Shown: in pieces, positions 43,047 through 51,281 of the stretch
Numbering within the stretch: position 1 is the stretch's first letter
Layout: every line of letters starts with the position of its first letter
Assembly: GCA_029973955.1 (NCBI GenBank)
Contig: JARKQJ010000079.1
Span: forward strand, 1-64,000
Reading direction: 5' to 3'
Length of the DNA: 64,000 nt
Source: Paludibaculum sp.
Lineage (GTDB): Bacteria; Acidobacteriota; Terriglobia; Bryobacterales; Bryobacteraceae
Notes under the pieces: generated by a model
Told to the model about the DNA's origin: nothing
The model's input: only the letters and a program-made list of their open reading frames with translations
Database searches by the model: none
Position numbers and translations under genes: made by a program

Positions 43047-44059
43047 TACAGAACCTCCTTGGGAGCGGCAGTGGATTGGCGCACAATCACTTCGCCGCGC
43101 GCCTGTACGTTGTGCTGCGGCTCGCCGCCATCGCACAGCAGCACCAGCGTTTCCAGCGCCATGCGCCCCATCTCCCGCATCGGCTGCCGCACGGTCGTCA
43201 GCGGCGGCGCGGTGTACTTGGCGAAAAACAGATCGTCGAAGCCGGTGATGGATACATCCTCCGGCACCTTGAGTCCGCGCGCGGCGATCTCGGCCATCGC
43301 CCCCAGCGCGGTCATGTCGTTGTAGCAGAAGATCGCCGTCGGCCTCGGCTTCAGCGCCATCAGCGCCGCCGCCGCCGCGCCGCCCTCTTCCGGTTTGCCG
43401 TCGCCCAGCATCACATACTGCGGCTCCACCTTCAGCCCCGCCGATTCCAGCGCGGAGCGGTATCCGCCGTATCGTTCCGTGTCGGACTGGTAGCCATAGC
43501 GGTCTCCCACATAGGCGATGCGGCGGTGACCCAGCGCCAGCAGATGCCCGGTCAACTCGCGGCTCGCCGCGAAGTTGTCGATCATCACAGAGTGAATGAA
43601 CTCGCTGGGATGCTGGTTGTTCAGCAGCACGATGGGCATGCGCGTCCGCGATAGCGTCTCGGCGTAGGAAGCGCCCACGCGCGAACTCGTCACGATGATG
43701 CCATCCACCCGCCGCTCTTCAAACGACCGCACCACCTTCACTTCGCGTTCCGGCTGCGCGTTCGAGTTGGCGAGGATCACCGAGTAGTTGTGCTCGTTGG
43801 CGGCGTCCTCAATACCGAGCACCGCTTCGGCGGCAAACGGATCGGCGATGGTCGTCACCACGACGCCGATGGTGGCCGAGCGGCTGGTCACCAGGCTGCG
43901 CGCCGCGGCGCTGGGACGATAGCCGGTCTGATCTGCGATCTTGCGAATCTTGTCCGCCGTGTCGGGGTTCACCAGCGAGCTGCCGGCCAGTGCACGGGAG
44001 ACCGTGGAGTGGGAGACGCTCGCAAGGCGGGCGATGTCTTTGATCGAGGCGCGTTTCAT
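43046..44059 (-). CDS. LacI family transcriptional regulator of inositol genes
   Basis: A 337-residue regulator. The N-terminal helix-turn-helix reads IKDIARLASVSHSTVSRALAG, followed by a hinge helix (AAARSLVTSRS) and a periplasmic-binding-protein-like sensor domain (GVVVTTIADPFAAEAV to the C terminus). The ATG at 44059 gives the usual MKRASIKDIA start. It is the first gene of the operon it presumably represses. The perfect palindrome CTGCACACGTGTGCAG sits in its own promoter, so autoregulation is likely. Effector is probably an inositol derivative, by context. Confidence 0.92.
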   Translation of the reverse strand: MKRASIKDIARLASVSHSTVSRALAGSSLVNPDTADKIRKIADQTGYRPSAAARSLVTSRSATIGVVVTTIADPFAAEAVLGIEDAANEHNYSVILANSNAQPEREVKVVRSFEERRVDGIIVTSSRVGASYAETLSRTRMPIVLLNNQHPSEFIHSVMIDNFAASRELTGHLLALGHRRIAYVGDRYGYQSDTERYGGYRSALESAGLKVEPQYVMLGDGKPEEGGAAAAALMALKPRPTAIFCYNDMTALGAMAEIAARGLKVPEDVSITGFDDLFFAKYTAPPLTTVRQPMREMGRMALETLVLLCDGGEPQHNVQARGEVIVRQSTAAPKEVL

Positions 44060-44105
44060 GGCAAATCGGGGCCAAAACGGAGTCGAAACAGCTACTTTTC
44101 GACAC

Positions 44106-44121
44106 CTGCACACGTGTGCAG
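44106..44121 (-). promoter_or_regulatory. LacI-type operator of the inositol operon
   Basis: CTGCACACGTGTGCAG is a perfect 16-bp palindrome centred between 44113 and 44114, 47 bp before the regulator ATG. Even-length palindromes with a central CG step are the usual operators of LacI-family proteins. It lies about 8-23 bp downstream of the predicted transcription start, where binding would block initiation or early elongation. Confidence 0.75.
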
Positions 44122-44135
44122 TTACCGCAATCCGA

Positions 44136-44165
44136 AGTCTATGCCCTTCTCCCGGGTGATGTCAA
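44136..44165 (-). promoter_or_regulatory. sigma-70 promoter of the inositol operon
   Basis: On the minus strand TTGACA (complement of 44160-44165) is followed after 18 bp by TAGACT (complement of 44136-44141), four of six matches to TATAAT. The start of transcription would fall near 44129, giving a 70-nt leader with the LacI-type palindrome in its first 25 nt. Confidence 0.6.
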
Positions 44166-44187
44166 CCAAATTTCCGGCTTCTGACGA

Positions 44188-44892
44188 TTAACTGCCCAGT
44201 TTCCGGTAATCGCTGTTCGTCGTGCGGATCTCCAGCTTCTTGGCCGGCGCCTTGAGCACCATCTTCGCCAAGTGGCTGGTGCCGTCGGGAAGTTCCTCGA
44301 AAGTGGCGTCCATGGTCACTTTGTCCTTGACTGTTCCGAGATAAGAGAGGATGCCGATCTGCTTTAGAACCTTGCTGTTGGCGTCGTAAGTGTAGACCAG
44401 CGAATCGCCGTCCACCAGGTACTTCTTGAAGCGGATCTCGGCGTTGCCTCCGGCCGACTGGCCGAGGTAGGCGTAGTTGTTGGTCAGCATGTAGTTCATG
44501 TGGTCCGGCTTGGGCGGGACGTAGGAATGGATCATGCTGATCGCGCGCTCGATGTAGTCTTCGTTGTCGGCCTTCTTCCGCACCATGGGACGCTTGGAGA
44601 GGCCGTTGGCGTCCTCTTCTTCCTTTTGTTTCTTGCCGGTGACGATGGGGGTCTTCGAAACGCCGCCCTTCCCGTCGTACATGCACTCCAAGTCCTTCTT
44701 AGACTTGAGTTCGCCTTTCACGAAGATCTCAGTGTGCTCGGTCCACTTATAGGTGTTGAGCTGGGCGAGGCTGCGGGCCACCTGTTCGCGGACCGCGTTG
44801 ACTTCGGTCATGAGCTTGGCATCGACGTTTTGTGCCGCCAACTGGAACGCCGCGCCGCACAGCATCAGGCCCACCACGATTTTCATCTTCAT
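44188..44892 (-). CDS. secreted hypothetical protein
   Basis: A 234-residue protein with a signal peptide (MKMKIVVGLMLCGAAFQLAAQ) and an AGGAG ribosome-binding site. No named family is recognised. The mature part begins with a helix (NAVREQVARSLAQLNTYKW), then beta-rich stretches (WTEHTEIFVKGELKSKKDLE, VDGDSLVYTYDANSKVLKQI, VTMDATFEELPDGTSHLAKM). That layout resembles small periplasmic proteins of the LolA/outer-membrane-lipoprotein-sorting kind, but I see no decisive motif. It lies upstream of the inositol promoter on the same strand and is probably a separate transcription unit. Confidence 0.7.
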   Translation of the reverse strand: MKMKIVVGLMLCGAAFQLAAQNVDAKLMTEVNAVREQVARSLAQLNTYKWTEHTEIFVKGELKSKKDLECMYDGKGGVSKTPIVTGKKQKEEEDANGLSKRPMVRKKADNEDYIERAISMIHSYVPPKPDHMNYMLTNNYAYLGQSAGGNAEIRFKKYLVDGDSLVYTYDANSKVLKQIGILSYLGTVKDKVTMDATFEELPDGTSHLAKMVLKAPAKKLEIRTTNSDYRKLGS

Positions 44893-44945
44893 TCGGAGCT
44901 CTCCTAGGAAGGACTTCCCTATTCTAGCCTGAGCTTGTCAACGCG

Positions 44946-46307
44946 TCACCGCAGGCGTTCGGGGCGCGCGGAATCGGCCGTCATCGAATAGGGCAGGCGG
45001 TAGACGCGGCTTCCGTCGTGGTTGGCGAAGTAGAGGTGAGACTCGGAGAGCTGATTGGGATTGCCGTCGGCCCAGAGCACGGTGAAATCGGGGTGGGGAT
45101 CGACGACGCGGCGGACGTAGTTGTGGTTGCGCGGACTGCCTTTGGTGACGATGCGGCCACGCTTCCAGGATTTCAGATCGGCGCTGGTCCAGGAGGCGAC
45201 TTCGGCGCCGGCGCCGATGGGTTGCGGGCCGGGTTCGGTGGGGCCGATGATGCGCCAGCCCTGCCCTTCCCTGAGCAGCGCGCCGGTGGAGTAGTTGTGA
45301 TTGCCGCGGGTCACCTCGACGTACTCCCACTTCGTGCCGGTGAAGCGGGCAATGGTCCACCAGCGGGGATCGCCGCCGGGCCCGGGGGCAAAGCTGGTGC
45401 TGGTGGTGTAGAGGATGACGGGGTGGCCGGCAGAGTCGAGGTCGAGATCGTGGATGTAGACCAGGCGATTTTCAGAGCGGTAGTCGCGGAGGAGGGCGGG
45501 GTTGTGCTCGGCGGTGAGAGGCAGGTCGAGCACATCGCCGCCGACGTTGCGCCAGGTCTGGCCCCGGTCGTCTGTTTTGGCGCAGTAGAGGTTGGTGCGC
45601 TTGTCGACGTTTCCGCCGGGGTGCATGTTGAAGGCGGTGACGATCACATCGCCGCGGCGGGCGCTGGTCTGGTAGTGGCCGCCCATGCCGGCGAACTTGC
45701 GATCAGGGGACCAGGTCTTGCCATCCGGGCTGGTGCTCCAGTAGAGTTCGCGGCCGTTGGTGTATTTGGTGAAGAGGTGGAGGAATCCGTGGCCGGCGAA
45801 CCAGCGCGGCTGCGGGTAAGTGAACTCGCCTTCGTGGACGCGAGTGAAGCCGTCGATGTCGTAGGGCTTGAGGCTGCGGTAGATGAAGCCGGGACGGCGC
45901 TTGGCCCGGCCGCTGACGAAGACCCATAGGAAGCCCTCGCCGTCGATGGCGAGACTGGGGTTGTCGTGGGGGTCGTCGACGCCCTGCTTGTCGTGGACCA
46001 CGACGGGCCGGGGCACAACGCCGCGCGCGTGATCGTAGTAGGAGATCATGTCGAGCAGATAGCGTCCGCCGTCGGGCGTGCCGCCGTAGACGAAGAAGGT
46101 CTTTTTCGCCGCCGGAGCGTGGATGGCGATGGGCACGTGGTTGGCGGTGTAGGTGGCGAAGCCGCCGCTGTACTTGTCGCCGAGTGGGGTCATCTGGCCG
46201 AGGGTGAACCAGATGCCCTTGTATCCGTCGATCCGCCGCGTGGGCGCTGGCGGATCGGCGGAGGCGAGGGGCATCGAAAGAATCGAAAGAAAGCTACGCC
46301 GTTGCAC
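44946..46307 (-). CDS. BNR-repeat-containing secreted protein
   Basis: A 453-residue protein predicted to fold as a beta-propeller of the BNR_4 (sialidase-like repeat) family. Asp-box-like motifs appear, for example SPDGKTWSPDRKF and TDDRGQTWRNVGG (SxDxGxxW). A GTG start at 46307 gives a Tat-like leader (MQRRSFLSILSMPLASA); further upstream frames overlap the divergent gene and were rejected. Family members occur near polysaccharide-degradation genes and may bind or cleave glycans; no catalytic triad is assigned. Only 39 bp separate it from the divergent lipoprotein gene. Confidence 0.78.
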   Translation of the reverse strand: MQRRSFLSILSMPLASADPPAPTRRIDGYKGIWFTLGQMTPLGDKYSGGFATYTANHVPIAIHAPAAKKTFFVYGGTPDGGRYLLDMISYYDHARGVVPRPVVVHDKQGVDDPHDNPSLAIDGEGFLWVFVSGRAKRRPGFIYRSLKPYDIDGFTRVHEGEFTYPQPRWFAGHGFLHLFTKYTNGRELYWSTSPDGKTWSPDRKFAGMGGHYQTSARRGDVIVTAFNMHPGGNVDKRTNLYCAKTDDRGQTWRNVGGDVLDLPLTAEHNPALLRDYRSENRLVYIHDLDLDSAGHPVILYTTSTSFAPGPGGDPRWWTIARFTGTKWEYVEVTRGNHNYSTGALLREGQGWRIIGPTEPGPQPIGAGAEVASWTSADLKSWKRGRIVTKGSPRNHNYVRRVVDPHPDFTVLWADGNPNQLSESHLYFANHDGSRVYRLPYSMTADSARPERLR

Positions 46308-46346
46308 ATCGAAATTGTATCGACCGCGGATGTTACTCTGTTCACG

Positions 46347-46871
46347 ATGGCGCGCGCGTGGGCCGGGCCTGGCCTTCTCCTGGTACTGCTGCTGTGCGGC
46401 TGTGTGCGTTCGTGGGAGCCGCTTCCAACGCAGCACGCGGCGCCCACCGCAAAGGATCCCGAGGCGCGCCCCTGCTTTGCAGCGACGGCCGAGCCGCGGG
46501 CGAAGGGGCTGTTCCGCGGAGTGCTCTTCGGCAGCGAGACCCAGAGTTGGACGCTGGATGATGTGGAGTTCACCTGCACCTTGCCGGAGGGCGGAGCGTG
46601 GGATGCGGTGCTGCAGTTCGAAGTGGCCTCGGCGACGATCGACAAGACCGGACCCGTGACGCTGGAGATGACTCTCGAAGGCGCGAGACTGGAGGGGCTG
46701 CGTTGCACCAGGGCCGGCCGCTATGAGTGGCGTGCGGCCGTGCCGGCGGAATTGGCGCAGGCGGGGAGGGCGCTCACACTCCAGACGAAGATCGGCCCGC
46801 CGTTCGTGGCCGAGGGGGATTCGGCGCGCCTGGGCGTTCTGCTGTCGGCAGGAGGGTACCTGCGGCGATGA
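46347..46871 (+). CDS. putative lipoprotein of unknown function
   Basis: A 174-residue protein. The N terminus LLLVLLLCGCVRS contains a lipobox (LCGC), so it is probably lipid-anchored at Cys. The mature part is beta-rich (SQSW-like SETQSWTLDDVEFTC, TGPVTLEMTLEGARLEGL) and no family is recognised. Its last 42 codons (from PAELAQAGRALTLQTKIG) are the donor sequence for the two chimeric copies downstream. Its TGA overlaps the ATG of the first chimeric gene as ATGA, the same coupling that links every member of this array to the next. Confidence 0.65.
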   Translation: MARAWAGPGLLLVLLLCGCVRSWEPLPTQHAAPTAKDPEARPCFAATAEPRAKGLFRGVLFGSETQSWTLDDVEFTCTLPEGGAWDAVLQFEVASATIDKTGPVTLEMTLEGARLEGLRCTRAGRYEWRAAVPAELAQAGRALTLQTKIGPPFVAEGDSARLGVLLSAGGYLRR

Positions 46872-47137
46872 TTCCGGCGAGCACAGTGCACGGTGTGGTG
46901 ACGGTGGTGCTGGGGTGCGCCGGGTATGGAGCGGCGGCGGGCGGCGGAGTGATGGCCGCGGGCGGAGGGCTGCTGGCGCGATTCAACGTTCTGAAACGGG
47001 AGCCGGTGCCGGCGGAACTAGCGCAAGCGGGGAGAACGCTCACACTCCAGACGAAGATCAGCCCGCCGTTCGTGGCCGAGGGGGATTCGGCGCGCCTGGG
47101 TATTCTGCTGTCGGCAGGAGGGTACCTGCGGCGATGA
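46868..47137 (+). CDS. chimeric 89-residue protein, copy 1 (membrane start + lipoprotein end)
   Basis: Residues 1-47 (MIPASTVHGVVTVVLGCAG...NVLKREPV) match the N terminus of the membrane protein at 47400, minus 20 residues. Residues 48-89 (PAELAQAGRTLTLQTKISPP...GGYLRR) match the end of the lipoprotein at 46347. The frame is intact and coupled to both neighbours by ATGA overlaps; AGGAGG lies 12-13 bp before the ATG. One hydrophobic stretch (residues 7-36) may insert in the membrane. It could be a non-functional by-product of duplication, but the open frame has survived divergence. Confidence 0.5.
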   Translation: MIPASTVHGVVTVVLGCAGYGAAAGGGVMAAGGGLLARFNVLKREPVPAELAQAGRTLTLQTKISPPFVAEGDSARLGILLSAGGYLRR

Positions 47138-47403
47138 TTCCGGCGAGCACAGTGCGGGGTGTGGTGACGGTGGCGCTGGGGTGCGCCGGGCATGGACTGG
47201 CGGCGGGCGGCGGTGTGATGGCTGCGGGCGGATGGCGGCTGGCGCGATTCGACGTTCTGAAACGGGGGCTGGTGCCGGCGGACCTAGCGCAGGCGGGGAG
47301 GGCGCTCACACTCAAGACGAAGATCGGCCCGCCGTTCGTGGCCGAGGGGGATTCGGCGCGCCTGGGTGTTCTGCTGTCGGCAGGAGGGTACCTGCGGCGA
47401 TGA
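47134..47403 (+). CDS. chimeric 89-residue protein, copy 2
   Basis: The same architecture as copy 1: residues 1-47 derive from the membrane-protein start (MIPASTVRGVVTVALGCAGHG) and 48-89 from the lipoprotein end (PADLAQAGRALTLKTKIG...GGYLRR). In the tail it differs from the lipoprotein at two residues (Glu to Asp, Gln to Lys), while copy 1 differs at three others. The frame is intact and coupled upstream and downstream through ATGA. Function unknown. Confidence 0.5.
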   Translation: MIPASTVRGVVTVALGCAGHGLAAGGGVMAAGGWRLARFDVLKRGLVPADLAQAGRALTLKTKIGPPFVAEGDSARLGVLLSAGGYLRR

Positions 47404-48878
47404 TTCCGGCGAGCACAGTGCAGGGTGTGGTGACGGTGGCGCTGGGGTGCGCCGGGTATGGAGCGGCGGTGCTGGGTGCGCTGCAGTGCAGGGTTCAGAG
47501 GGCTGAGTTCGCCGTGTTTGGACTGGCAGCGGGCGGCGGAGTGATGGCCGTGGGCGGATGGCTGCTGGCGCGATTCGACGTTCTGAAACGGGGGCCGGTG
47601 TCGGCGCTGGCGGTGCTGGGGGTGGCGGCCGGCCTCTATTGGGGCCGACGGATCACTTGGGAGAGAGGCCGGCATCATGCGGGGCCCTGGATCACGGCGC
47701 TGTTGCTGGCGGCGCTGGCCGGTTGGATGATCCCAGACGCCTGGCAGCCTCCTTTGGGCAACGAAGCGTGGTTGTGGAAGGTGGCGGCTGTCTTCGGAGG
47801 CGCACCGGTGGCGGCCTGGCTGCACTGCGGGTGCCTGGCGCTGCTGGCTGGAGCGGCGTGGCTGGCGCTCAGCGAGCGGTGCGGCGAATGGGCTGCCGCC
47901 ACGGCGGCGTTGCTGGCGGCAGGGTGCCCGGCCGCTCTGATGTATGCGGCACGCGGCGAATCCGAGTTGCTGATGGCGGGCGCAGGGATGGCGGCTGCGG
48001 CGGCGATTCTGAAAGGGCGAGAGTTGTGGTGGCTGGCGCCGCTGATGTCGCTGGCGGCGGCAGGTTCGACCATGACGGCGGACAGGGAATGGAACGGGCC
48101 GCTGTTCGCTTTCCTGCCCTGGGTGGCGGCGCCGGCGGCTTCCCTCCTGTGGGGCTGGCTGGTGAGGAGGCAGCGGATGGCGGCGTTGGCGCTGGCCGGG
48201 TTTCAACTGGTAACGGCTCCCCTGCCTCTGGAACCGGAGGCCGGGGCGAGAGAGAAGGCGAGGAGAGAGTCGCGGGCGGATGCGGAGATGGTCTACGCTC
48301 TGACGGACAGCCGTGCGGTGATCGTTTCCGAACTCCCGATGACGCGGGCGCAGAGCGGACGGAGCATGGCGCCCGTAGTGAACCTGGATGTGCTGGGCGC
48401 GGCGGTGCTGCCGGGGCTCAGACCGGACCATGAGCAGCGCAGCAAAGCTCCCTCTTCGCCGAACGGGCGGTACGTGGTGACCAGCCCGGAGCGCATCACA
48501 GAGGTGCGGTTCTACTGGCGAGGCCAGGAAGTGCCGAGGCGCAGCGCCTGGCGGATGAGAGTGCGTGAGGGCGAGGGACGCGCGGCGGACCTATTCGACA
48601 ACGACCTGGTGACGGGCTGCCGGTGCACGGTGGAGATCGATTTCGGCGGACCCGTGCAGATCGATGAGATGCGCACTCGCGGCCCGGTGGGCGAACCGGC
48701 GGCACTGCCGCAAGGGCTGCGGCGCGCGGCGGTGGAGGAGTTGAAACGGAGGGGAGTGACGCACATCCTGGCGCGGGCGGCGTCGCCGCTGGGAGCGGAC
48801 CTGGCCACGCACGCGGAGTATTGGGGAGTCAGCCGGAAAGGAGAGCGGCCCGATGCCGTCCTCTACGCGCTGGAGTAA
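47400..48878 (+). CDS. polytopic membrane protein of unknown function
   Basis: A 492-residue protein starting at the third ATGATTCCG copy. About eight to ten hydrophobic helices occupy residues 8-285 (for example ALAVLGVAAGLYWGRR, ITALLLAALAGWMI, WLALSERCGEWAAATAALLAAG). A soluble C-terminal domain of about 200 residues follows (YALTDSRAVIVSELPM, ITEVRFYWRGQEVP, VEELKRRGVTHIL). The layout recalls GT-C glycosyltransferases or polymer-assembly membrane proteins, but no catalytic DxD is recognised. Relative to the chimeric copies it has 20 extra residues near position 22-42. It overlaps the next gene by 26 bp, with which it probably works. Confidence 0.6.
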   Translation: MIPASTVQGVVTVALGCAGYGAAVLGALQCRVQRAEFAVFGLAAGGGVMAVGGWLLARFDVLKRGPVSALAVLGVAAGLYWGRRITWERGRHHAGPWITALLLAALAGWMIPDAWQPPLGNEAWLWKVAAVFGGAPVAAWLHCGCLALLAGAAWLALSERCGEWAAATAALLAAGCPAALMYAARGESELLMAGAGMAAAAAILKGRELWWLAPLMSLAAAGSTMTADREWNGPLFAFLPWVAAPAASLLWGWLVRRQRMAALALAGFQLVTAPLPLEPEAGAREKARRESRADAEMVYALTDSRAVIVSELPMTRAQSGRSMAPVVNLDVLGAAVLPGLRPDHEQRSKAPSSPNGRYVVTSPERITEVRFYWRGQEVPRRSAWRMRVREGEGRAADLFDNDLVTGCRCTVEIDFGGPVQIDEMRTRGPVGEPAALPQGLRRAAVEELKRRGVTHILARAASPLGADLATHAEYWGVSRKGERPDAVLYALE

Positions 48879-50118
48879 GCTGGCGGCCGGGCTGTTGCTG
48901 GCGGCGTGGCTGTTCCACCTGTGGCGCGCCGCGGTGGCGGGCATCACCACGGACGAGGCGTTCACCGCGCTGCACTTCGTGGGGCGGCCGTGGCTGGAGT
49001 TGATGACCAGTTACGACGCCAACCACCACGTGCTGCACACGGTGCTGTGCAAACTGAGCGTGGGGGCTTTCGGGTGGAGTGCGCCGGCGCTGAGACTGCC
49101 GGCGCTGCTGGGCACGGCGCTGTTCTTCGCCGGCCTGTGGCGGCTGCTGCGGCGGGCGGTGGGAGACTCTCCGGTGCTGGCCGCAGGGTGCCTGGCCATT
49201 ATGTGGTGGCCGGAGATGGTGGACTACCTGTCGCTGGCGAGAGGCTATTCGCTGGCGTTGGGGTTCTTCACGGCCGGATTAGTGGAGGCGTGGGAGGAGC
49301 GGTACCAGCGGTGCTCGGCCCTGCTTGGCTTGGCCGTGGCATCGAATCTGGTATTTGCCTTGCCGGTGGCGGCTGTGGTGATCAGCTTGACGGTGGGCCG
49401 CAGGCTGTGGGGGCGCCTGGATGAACTGGCCGCGCCGGGAGCGGTGGTGGCGTTCGTGGTAGTGTCGCTGCCGCTGAGCCGGGCGACGGCGGGGCACTTC
49501 TACTTCGGCGCGGCGAGCTGGCGAGAGTCGTTGGAGTCGCTGCTGCGGATGCCCGGGCCGGAATGGGGCACAGACGCGGCGGTGTTTGTGGCGCCGGCCG
49601 CGATGCTGTGGGCGGCATGGCGGCAGCGGGACTGGCTGGCGGGCGCCTGGGTATTCTGCGTGGCCGCGACGGGGCTGGCGCATTCGATGTTCGGCACGCC
49701 CCTGCCGGCGGGGCGGACGGGACTGCACCTGCTGCTGCTGGGCCTGATCCTGGTGGTCAGCGCGGCGCGGAAATGGAAGTGGAGCGCCGCAGGGTTGGCG
49801 GCGCTGGGGGTGTGCTGCGCGGTGAGCGTGGATCCGCTGGTCTATCGCGAAGCGCGCTTCGATGCGGACCAGCGGGAGGTGCTTGCGGCGATCGTGAGGG
49901 AGAACCCGAGAGCGCTGGTGGCTTGCACGCATCCGTTGAACAACGTGCTGGAGTTCTACATGCGAGTGCAGCGCGTGCCGGCGCCGCCGCCGGTGCTGAA
50001 CACACCAGGAGTTCCGGCGGAGATCTACATGCTGGAGGAGGGCAAGGAGGCTCCACCGGCGGGCACGCGGCTGCTGGCGCGGTTCCCGAGGTCCGGTGTG
50101 GCACTCTACGCGAGGTGA
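48853..50118 (+). CDS. GT-C type integral membrane glycosyltransferase (PMT/ArnT-like)
   Basis: A 421-residue membrane protein with about ten helices. The first extracytoplasmic loop reads GITTDEAFTALHFVGRPW with the Asp-Glu pair that marks the catalytic loop of dolichyl-phosphate-mannose and undecaprenyl-phosphate-sugar transferases. HHVLHTVLCKLSVGAFGWSAPALRLPALL follows, also typical. It likely transfers a lipid-linked sugar to an envelope acceptor. AAAGGAG precedes the ATG, and the start lies inside the upstream gene. Neighbours are the membrane protein at 47400 and the secreted protein at 50130. Confidence 0.72.
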   Translation: MPSSTRWSKLAAGLLLAAWLFHLWRAAVAGITTDEAFTALHFVGRPWLELMTSYDANHHVLHTVLCKLSVGAFGWSAPALRLPALLGTALFFAGLWRLLRRAVGDSPVLAAGCLAIMWWPEMVDYLSLARGYSLALGFFTAGLVEAWEERYQRCSALLGLAVASNLVFALPVAAVVISLTVGRRLWGRLDELAAPGAVVAFVVVSLPLSRATAGHFYFGAASWRESLESLLRMPGPEWGTDAAVFVAPAAMLWAAWRQRDWLAGAWVFCVAATGLAHSMFGTPLPAGRTGLHLLLLGLILVVSAARKWKWSAAGLAALGVCCAVSVDPLVYREARFDADQREVLAAIVRENPRALVACTHPLNNVLEFYMRVQRVPAPPPVLNTPGVPAEIYMLEEGKEAPPAGTRLLARFPRSGVALYAR

Positions 50119-50129
50119 GGCGGGCTCGT

Positions 50130-51251
50130 ATGATGGGGGTGATGCGGCTGGGCCTATTGATCGTGTCCGTGGCGGTGCTGGCCTCGGGCAGGGACCTGGA
50201 TACACTCGCGGCGAAGCTGAAGGGCGTGCGGGGCGCACAGAAGCTGAGTACAGAACAGTTTTCCGAACTGCGCGGAGTGTACCTGGAGTGGATCGACGCG
50301 CAGGTGAATTCGGGCCACCGTGTGGCGGAGATCAACCGGGCACTGGTGGCGGCGCACTTGATCCAGCGCAATCCGCCGGAGGATCTGTTTGCCAGCCAGG
50401 TGGGATTTGTGGAGCCGGTGAGAGAGGTGAGGGTGCGAAGTACGCGGGAAGTGCGGGTGCTGGCGGTTCCGATTTATGTGGGTGCGAACTGCCAGTTGGA
50501 CGACACCGCGGTGGTTTATTCGAGAAGAGGCCGGCGGCGAATGGGGGTGCTGCGGGTGGGAGACGGGCTGGAGTCCGCGGCGTATCTCTCGAGCCTGGAT
50601 GCGGGTGCGGAGGACGCCAAGGGCGCGCGGCTGGTGGCGAGCGGATGGGTTAGGTCGAATTGCACTTCGACCTGGAACCAGAAGACGCTGAGGATTGACC
50701 GTCTGGCCGCGGGTACGGCGAAACCGCTGCTGGAACGCGGGCTCAACGCGCAGGACCGGGAACCGGTGAGCGTGGCGGCGCGCGTGCGCGGATCGCAGGC
50801 CACATTCGAGTACCGTGGCGGCATCCGGAACGGGGATGTGCTCAGCCTGGAGACGGCCACACGTTACCGGGTGAGAGGAGACACGGTGATGAGAGCGAGC
50901 CCGCTGGCGCTGTCCCGTGTGGCGTTCATCCAGGAGTGGCTGGAATTGAAGGAAGTGGAGGCCCAGCGGTGGTCCGAGGCGCAACCATTACTGATGCGCC
51001 CGCAAGTGGCTGCGGCGCTGGAGGACCAGACCTTCGACTTCGGGCGCATCGCGCGCGTGCCCGGCGATAACGAAGCCTGGAACATCACTCTGATTCAGAG
51101 TGAGAGCCGGGTGCGGTATGAGTTCAGGATCGAAGGCGGCAAAGCATCGAAGTTGCGGGTGGCTGGGCTCACGGTGCATCCGCCGGCCAAGAGCAAGGAA
51201 GAGGAGGCGGCGGGCGATCCGAGCCCGGCCACCGAACTGCTGCCCTGGTAG
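50130..51251 (+). CDS. secreted hypothetical protein
   Basis: A 373-residue protein with a signal peptide (MMGVMRLGLLIVSVAVLASG). After a helical N-terminal segment (about 25-75) it is mostly beta-rich, with VREVRVRSTREVRVLAVPIYV and VRGSQATFEYRGGIRNGDVLSLETATRY. No family is recognised. A GAGG sequence nine bases before ATG 50130 supports this start over ATGs at 50133 and 50142. It lies 11 bp after the glycosyltransferase gene and closes this plus-strand run. A strong inverted repeat follows 30 bp after its stop. Confidence 0.65.
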   Translation: MMGVMRLGLLIVSVAVLASGRDLDTLAAKLKGVRGAQKLSTEQFSELRGVYLEWIDAQVNSGHRVAEINRALVAAHLIQRNPPEDLFASQVGFVEPVREVRVRSTREVRVLAVPIYVGANCQLDDTAVVYSRRGRRRMGVLRVGDGLESAAYLSSLDAGAEDAKGARLVASGWVRSNCTSTWNQKTLRIDRLAAGTAKPLLERGLNAQDREPVSVAARVRGSQATFEYRGGIRNGDVLSLETATRYRVRGDTVMRASPLALSRVAFIQEWLELKEVEAQRWSEAQPLLMRPQVAAALEDQTFDFGRIARVPGDNEAWNITLIQSESRVRYEFRIEGGKASKLRVAGLTVHPPAKSKEEEAAGDPSPATELLPW

Positions 51252-51281
51252 AAATCTGGCGGAGTGGGGATGGAAATGGAG

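Larger units (their letters stand above)
46741..47403 (+). repeat. 266-bp tandem amplification across a gene junction
   Basis: The segment joining the lipoprotein C-terminal coding region to the start of the following membrane-protein gene is repeated. The PAxLAQAG coding sequence begins at 46741, 47007 and 47273, and the start codon ATGATTCCGGCGAGCACA occurs at 46868, 47134 and 47400. Both series have a spacing of exactly 266 bp. Junctions lie where the lipoprotein gene reads GCCGTGCCGGCGGA and the membrane gene reads GCCGGTGTCGGCG, a short homology that could have mediated the duplication. Copies differ by scattered substitutions, so the event is not recent on the scale of sequencing artefacts. 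Confidence 0.92.
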
